The position numbers and the translations under genes are program-made. A stretch of DNA of 12,509 nt from Devosia equisanguinis (GTDB taxonomy: Bacteria > Pseudomonadota > Alphaproteobacteria > Rhizobiales > Devosiaceae), in NCBI GenBank assembly GCA_945888565.1, contig CAMDAL010000089.1:1-12509 (forward strand), written 5' to 3'. Shown here one piece after another: positions 8,354-12,509 of this stretch (its first letter is position 1; each line of letters opens with the position of its first letter). The notes under the pieces were generated by a model. The model saw only the letters and a program-made list of their open reading frames with translations, ran no database searches and was not told the origin of the DNA.

Positions 8354-8402
8354 CCCTCCACCAGACTTCGTCTGGTCCCCCTCCCCCGCTTCGCAGGGGA
8401 GG
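8351..8402. repeat. C-rich dispersed palindromic repeat with two hairpins
   Basis: The element holds ACCAGAC-TTC-GTCTGGT (8360-8376) and then CTCCCC (8381-8386) pairing with GGGGAG (8396-8401) around an inner GC-TTC-GC. The pattern of a short hairpin followed by a 'CCCTCCCCCGCTTCGC..GGGGAGG' stem is a familiar dispersed repeat in alphaproteobacterial intergenic DNA. It lies between two converging genes, where both hairpins could help end transcription from either side; that role is inferred. The family assignment is from memory of the motif. Confidence 0.7.
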
Positions 8403-8423
8403 ATCGCCGGAGAGCTCAGCGCC

Positions 8424-9359
8424 TCATAGCCCCAGCAGATACAGCCAGATACTCACCGTCACCACGCTCAGCACTGTCGAGATGAGGATGGTGTTGGTGG
8501 CGACGTTGACGCTGCGGTTGTAGTAGGTGGCGAAGACGAAGGCGTTGATGCCGGTGGGCATGGCGGCGAGCAGCACGCCGTAGCGCAGGTACTCATGATC
8601 GACGTGGAAGACGTGGACCATGAGCAGGTAGGCGATCACCGGCTGCACCAGCAGCTTGAGCAGCGACATGGCGAGCGACTGGGCCCAGATATCGGACAGG
8701 CGGTATTCGTTGAGCGCGCCGCCTAGGCCGAACAGGGCGGCGGGGGTGACGGCCGCGGCCATCATGGTGACAAAGGCGTTCACGGGCTCGATGAGGCCGA
8801 TATTAAGGAGGTTCACCGCGACGCCGAGCGCGATGCCCCACAGCAGCGGGTTGGCTATGATGCGCTGGAAGGCCACCCACAGCGTCTTGTGCAGCGGCGC
8901 GCCGTCGCGGCGGGCGAATTCCATCACCAGCATGCCCAGCGTGATCAGCATGGAGGCGTGGAAGGCGATGATCGAGAACGCCGTCACCAGCGCATCGTCG
9001 CCATAGGCACGCTGCAGGATGGGGATGCCGATCAGCACGGTGTTGGTGAAGGTGCCCGAGAAGCCGGAGGCGACAGCCTCACCCGGCCGATCCTTGAACA
9101 GCCGCATGGAAATGAGAATGCCGGAGGCGAAGACCACCAGGGCGCCGACATAGAACGAGCCAATGACCGACCAGTTGAAGGTGGTCGAGAAATCCGACGT
9201 CGCCATGGCGTAGAACAGCAGGCAGGGCGTCGCGAAATTGTTCACGAACATCACGAGCCCGCGGACCCCTTCGGAGGGGAACAGGCGGAAGCGGACGGCC
9301 GAGTAGCCGAGCACCATCAGCGCGAAGACCGGCAGGATGACGTTGACGATGGCGAGCAT
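8424..9359 (-). CDS. AEC-family (auxin efflux carrier-like) transporter
   Basis: The 311-residue product is a membrane protein with about ten hydrophobic helices, normal for bacterial AEC transporters. Conserved stretches include NNFATPCLLFYAM (40-52), FTNTVLIGIPILQ (104-116), NPLLWGIALG (170-179), PAALFGLGGAL (206-216) and MPTGINAFVFATYY (267-280). These pair helix-breaking Pro/Gly/Asn positions across the two halves, as expected of the inverted-repeat fold. Bacterial members export or import small organic anions such as malate or malonate; the substrate here is unknown. The hydrophobic N-terminus starting at MLAIVNVILPVF fits the family start, although no clear ribosome-binding sequence precedes it. 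It converges on the transglutaminase-like gene and diverges from glpD across 196 bp, so it may share a regulatory region with the glycerol genes. Confidence 0.92.
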   Translation of the reverse strand: MLAIVNVILPVFALMVLGYSAVRFRLFPSEGVRGLVMFVNNFATPCLLFYAMATSDFSTTFNWSVIGSFYVGALVVFASGILISMRLFKDRPGEAVASGFSGTFTNTVLIGIPILQRAYGDDALVTAFSIIAFHASMLITLGMLVMEFARRDGAPLHKTLWVAFQRIIANPLLWGIALGVAVNLLNIGLIEPVNAFVTMMAAAVTPAALFGLGGALNEYRLSDIWAQSLAMSLLKLLVQPVIAYLLMVHVFHVDHEYLRYGVLLAAMPTGINAFVFATYYNRSVNVATNTILISTVLSVVTVSIWLYLLGL

Positions 9360-9492
9360 GGCAAACCGGCGGAGGGTGGAGGCGCCTAGTGCACCTCAAG
9401 CGACCGCCGGTCAATGCCAGCGATCTCAGCCTTTCGCCAGCGGTGGGCGGCTCTGCAGTCCGGCGAGTGCTCCGACCCCGGACAATATGACG

Positions 9493-9544
9493 TTGATCCG
9501 ACGGGGGTTTGTCTCCTAGATCAGCGGCAGTGCTTTTGTTCGAG
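9493..9544 (+). promoter_or_regulatory. Candidate glpD promoter and possible GlpR half-site
   Basis: TTGATC (9493-9498), a 17-nt spacer and CTAGAT (9516-9521) resemble the alphaproteobacterial housekeeping pattern of TTGAC with a CTATAT-like -10. Transcription would start roughly 25-30 nt before the glpD ATG. Just downstream, TTTTGTTCGAG (9534-9544) resembles the left half of the E. coli GlpR operator; the right half does not match. No glpR gene is in the window. Both calls are pattern matches without further support. Confidence 0.3.
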
Positions 9545-9555
9545 ACCCCGCCGAA

Positions 9556-11070
9556 ATGACCAGTGCAGCAGTGCCCTACGACGTGTTCGTCATCGGCGGG
9601 GGCGTCAACGGAACGGGGATTGCCCGCGATGCGGCGGGGCGCGGCCATGCGGTGATGCTGGCCGAAATGCACGACCTTGCATCGGGCACCTCGTCGGCGG
9701 CGACCAAGCTGGTGCATGGAGGCCTGCGCTACCTCGAGCACTACGAGTTCCGGCTGGTGCACGAGGCGCTGGCGGAGCGCGAGGTGCTGTGGGCCTCGGC
9801 GCCGCATATCATCTGGCCGCTGCGCTTCGTGCTTCCCTACGAGAAGGGGCAGCGCCCGGCGTGGCTGCTGCGCGCCGGGCTGTTCCTCTACGACAATCTC
9901 GGCGGGCGGAAGCTGCTGCCGGCGACCAAGACGCTGGACCTGACCAAGGACGAAGCGGGGAAGCCGCTGAAGCCCGGCTACACGATCGGGTTCGAATACT
10001 CGGACGGCTGGGTGGATGATTCGCGGCTGGTGGCGCTCAACGCCCGCGATGCAGCCGACAAGGGCGCGCGGGTAGTGACGCAGACCAAGGTGGTCTCGGC
10101 GCGTCGCGACGGCGGGCTCTGGCAGATCGAGCTGGCCGGGCCTGACGGGCGGGAGACGGTGTCGGCGCGGATGCTGGTGAATGCCGGCGGGCCGTGGGTC
10201 GATACGGTGATCCGCGAGACGGTAGGGCGCAACGACGCCCACAACGTGCGGATGGTGAAGGGCAGCCACATCGTGGTGAACAAGCTGTTCGACCACGACC
10301 GCTGCTACTTCTTCCAGAACGCCGACGGGCGGATCTTCTTTGCCATCCCCTACGAGGCCGACTTCACCCTGATCGGCACGACCGACCAGGACTATTCCGG
10401 CGATCCGCGCGACGTGCAGATTTCCGACGAGGAGACGGACTACCTGCTGGCGGCCACCAACGAGTATTTCGCGAAGCCGATCACCCGCGACGACATCGTG
10501 TGGACCTATTCGGGGGTGCGGCCGCTGTTCGACGACGGCGCATCAGCGGCGCAGGAAGCGACGCGCGACTATGTGCTGAAGGTGGAGGGCGAAGGGGATG
10601 GTCCGCTGCTCAACATCTTCGGCGGCAAGCTGACGACGCACCGGAGGTTGAGCGAGCAGGCGGTCGACAAGATCGAGACGCTGATCGGCGCCAAGGGGCC
10701 ACGCTGGACGAAGACCGGTCGGCTGCCGGGCGGCACCTTTCCGGCGACGGGGTTCGAGGCACTGGTGCGGGCGCATACGGCGAGCTATCCGCGACTGGAT
10801 GGCGGGCTGGTACGGCGGCTTACGCGCGCTTATGGCACGCTGATGCCCGCGGTGGTGGCGGGCGCGACCACGATGGAAGAGCTGGGACAGCATTTCGGCT
10901 CGAACCTCTATGCCCGCGAAGTCGACTACCTGATCGGCCGCGAGTGGGCGCGGACGGCCGAGGATGTGCTGTGGCGGCGCAGCAAGCTGGGGCTGCGTGT
11001 GGGCGCGGAAGACAAGGCGAGCCTGGCGCGCTACATGGAGGAAAAAACGAGGGGGATCGTTCTGGCATGA
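9556..11070 (+). CDS. glpD: Aerobic glycerol-3-phosphate dehydrogenase, FAD-dependent
   Basis: The 504-residue product oxidises glycerol-3-phosphate to dihydroxyacetone phosphate, passing electrons through FAD to quinone at the inner membrane. The N-terminus has the FAD dinucleotide motif GGGVNGTGIARDAAGRG (14-30). The first family signature TSSAATKLVHGGLRYLE (45-61) and the second GGKLTTHRRLSE (356-367) are both intact, as is SGVRPLF (319-325). Length is typical for GlpD. The C-terminal helical domain runs from about 390 to the end. The ATG at 9556 places the FAD motif at the usual distance, but the bases before it (GACCCCGCCGAA) contain no recognisable Shine-Dalgarno sequence. The gene overlaps glpK by ATGA, so the two form a translationally coupled unit for glycerol use. 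A divergent AEC transporter gene lies upstream. Confidence 0.97.
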   Translation: MTSAAVPYDVFVIGGGVNGTGIARDAAGRGHAVMLAEMHDLASGTSSAATKLVHGGLRYLEHYEFRLVHEALAEREVLWASAPHIIWPLRFVLPYEKGQRPAWLLRAGLFLYDNLGGRKLLPATKTLDLTKDEAGKPLKPGYTIGFEYSDGWVDDSRLVALNARDAADKGARVVTQTKVVSARRDGGLWQIELAGPDGRETVSARMLVNAGGPWVDTVIRETVGRNDAHNVRMVKGSHIVVNKLFDHDRCYFFQNADGRIFFAIPYEADFTLIGTTDQDYSGDPRDVQISDEETDYLLAATNEYFAKPITRDDIVWTYSGVRPLFDDGASAAQEATRDYVLKVEGEGDGPLLNIFGGKLTTHRRLSEQAVDKIETLIGAKGPRWTKTGRLPGGTFPATGFEALVRAHTASYPRLDGGLVRRLTRAYGTLMPAVVAGATTMEELGQHFGSNLYAREVDYLIGREWARTAEDVLWRRSKLGLRVGAEDKASLARYMEEKTRGIVLA

Positions 11071-12509
11071 GCGGCAATATTCTGGCCATCGACCAGGGGA
11101 CAACGTCGAGCCGGGCTATCGTGTTCAACGAGCGGCAGCAGATCGCCGGCATCGGCAAGATGGAGTTTACCCAGCACTTTCCGCAGGATGGCTGGGTGGA
11201 GCATGTGCCCGAGGAAATCTGGGCGACGTGCATCTGGTCGGCGAAGACGGCGCTGAAGCAGGCCAAGCTCAAGGCCGACGATATCGCGGCGATCGGCATC
11301 ACCAACCAGCGCGAGACGACGATCGTGTGGGACCGGGCAACCGGCAAGGCGATCCACAATGCCATCGTCTGGCAGGACCGGCGCACCCACAAGGTGTGCG
11401 AGAAGCTGAAGCGGGCGGGGCACGAGCCGGGGATCAACAAGAAGACCGGGTTGCTGCTCGACCCCTACTTCTCGGCGACGAAGCTGGCGTGGATTTTGGA
11501 CAACGTGCCGGGGGCGCGGAAGCGGGCGGAGAAGGGTGAGCTCGCCTTCGGCACGGTGGACAGCTACCTGATCTGGCGGCTGACGGGCGGCAAGTCGCAC
11601 GCCACCGACGTGACCAATGCGTGCCGCACGCTGCTCTACAATATCCGGACCAACGCCTGGGATGATGAACTGCTAGCGCTGTTCCGCATCCCGCGCGCCA
11701 TCCTGCCCGAGGTGAAGGACAATGCGGCCGACTTCGGCACGACCGACCCCGATGTGCTGGGCGCGGCGATCCCGATCTACGGGGCGGCGGGCGACCAGCA
11801 GGCGGCGACGATAGGGCAGGCCTGCTTTGCGCCGGGCATGCTGAAATCGACCTATGGCACGGGGTGTTTCGCGCTGCTGAACACCGGCAAGGACCTGGTG
11901 CGCTCGAAGAACCGGCTGCTGACGACGATTGCCTACCGCATCGACGGCGAGACCACCTATGCGCTCGAGGGCGCCATCTTTGTCGCCGGGGCCTCGGTGC
12001 AGTGGATGCGCGACATGCTGGGGCTGTTCGAGAAATCGGCCGATGCCGGCGCGCTGGCGGCCAAGGCCGACCCGACGCAGAACGTATACCTGGTGCCGGC
12101 CTTCGTGGGGCTGGGGGCGCCGTGGTGGGACGCAGAGGCTCGGGCCTCGATCACCGGGCTGACGCGCGGATCGGGGCCGGCGGAGTTCGCGCGGGCGGCG
12201 CTCGAATCCGTCAGCTACCAGACGCGCGACCTGATCGATGCGATGCGCAAGGACTGGAAGGGCGCCACCGACACTGTGCTGCGGGTCGATGGCGGCATGG
12301 TGGGTTCGGACTGGACGATGCAGTTCCTCGCCGACATGCTCGATACGCCGGTCGGCCGGCCGACCATCATGGAGACGACGGCGCTAGGAGCCGCCTGGCT
12401 CGCCGGCTACAGGGCCGGGGTGTGGCCCGATATGGCCGGGTTTGCGGAGCGCTGGGCGCTCGACCGGCAGTTCAACCCGCAGATGGACAAGGTAACCCGC
12501 AAGCGCAAG
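11067..12509 (+). CDS. glpK: Glycerol kinase, truncated at right edge of window
   Basis: The reading frame opens at the ATG of an ATGA overlap with glpD and runs 481 codons to the window edge without a stop. Family members are about 495-500 residues, so roughly 15-20 residues are missing. It phosphorylates glycerol to glycerol-3-phosphate with ATP in the cytosol, supplying the substrate of GlpD. Visible features are the phosphate-binding loop DQGTTSSRA (9-17), glycerol-contact residues R82-E83 (TNQRETT) and Y134 (LDPYFSATK), catalytic base D243 (GAAGDQQAA), STYGTGCF (261-268), the FGGY-kinase stretch GASVQWMRD (308-316), and the C-terminal ETTALGAAWLAGY (436-448). GAGGGGG about 10 nt before the ATG, inside glpD, can serve as ribosome site. 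Confidence 0.97.
   Translation, partial: MSGNILAIDQGTTSSRAIVFNERQQIAGIGKMEFTQHFPQDGWVEHVPEEIWATCIWSAKTALKQAKLKADDIAAIGITNQRETTIVWDRATGKAIHNAIVWQDRRTHKVCEKLKRAGHEPGINKKTGLLLDPYFSATKLAWILDNVPGARKRAEKGELAFGTVDSYLIWRLTGGKSHATDVTNACRTLLYNIRTNAWDDELLALFRIPRAILPEVKDNAADFGTTDPDVLGAAIPIYGAAGDQQAATIGQACFAPGMLKSTYGTGCFALLNTGKDLVRSKNRLLTTIAYRIDGETTYALEGAIFVAGASVQWMRDMLGLFEKSADAGALAAKADPTQNVYLVPAFVGLGAPWWDAEARASITGLTRGSGPAEFARAALESVSYQTRDLIDAMRKDWKGATDTVLRVDGGMVGSDWTMQFLADMLDTPVGRPTIMETTALGAAWLAGYRAGVWPDMAGFAERWALDRQFNPQMDKVTRKRK

Noticed and set aside
8204..8485. Plus-strand open frame over the transglutaminase-like gene end and the spacer
   Set aside because: It is out of frame with the real gene and then reads the C-rich repeat ('RLVPLPRFAGED'-type string), a common artefact.
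9079..10296. 405-codon minus-strand open frame across the AEC/glpD spacer and glpD
   Set aside because: It runs over the AEC gene in the wrong frame, the promoter region and antisense to glpD. Composition is that of a shadow frame.

Overview
The window is GC-rich, densely packed DNA. Its gene families, its promoter-like hexamers and two dispersed palindromic repeats point to an alphaproteobacterium of the Hyphomicrobiales, perhaps near Devosia. That placement is inference from gene content and style; no rRNA or other marker gene is present. I see no RNA genes, CRISPR arrays, insertion sequences or phage genes. No stretch over 300 bases lacks a gene.

Layout: (1) 2-121, + strand, the tail of a probable M20-family amidohydrolase. 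(2) 200-1255, +, an AbrB-family membrane transporter, converging with (3) a minus-strand block read right to left: a D-2-hydroxyacid dehydrogenase (4907-3978), an SDR oxidoreductase (3938-3153) and a GH13 alpha-glucosidase (2923-1271). A dispersed inverted repeat at 3027-3108 separates the last two. (4) A divergent promoter region (4908-5091) with a perfect 14-bp palindrome. (5) A plus-strand three-gene cassette, 5092-8324: circularly permuted ATP-grasp protein, alpha-E (DUF403) protein and transglutaminase-like protein. (6) 9359-8424, -, an AEC-family transporter, converging on the cassette across a hairpin-rich spacer. (7) From 9556, +, the glycerol genes glpD and glpK, overlapping by 4 nt; glpK runs off the right edge.

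The glpK-glpD pair forms the glycerol to glycerol-3-phosphate to dihydroxyacetone phosphate route. The hydroxyacid dehydrogenase, SDR and alpha-glucosidase look like carbon-catabolism genes, but their shared substrate, if any, is not visible. The ATP-grasp/alpha-E/transglutaminase cassette is the most intriguing part. It belongs to a widespread but biochemically poorly understood system predicted to build or ligate peptide-like molecules. Here the transglutaminase-like protein has Ala where the catalytic Cys is expected, carries a duplicated Gln-Ser linker, and is not followed by the proteasome-like Anbu gene that often accompanies the set.
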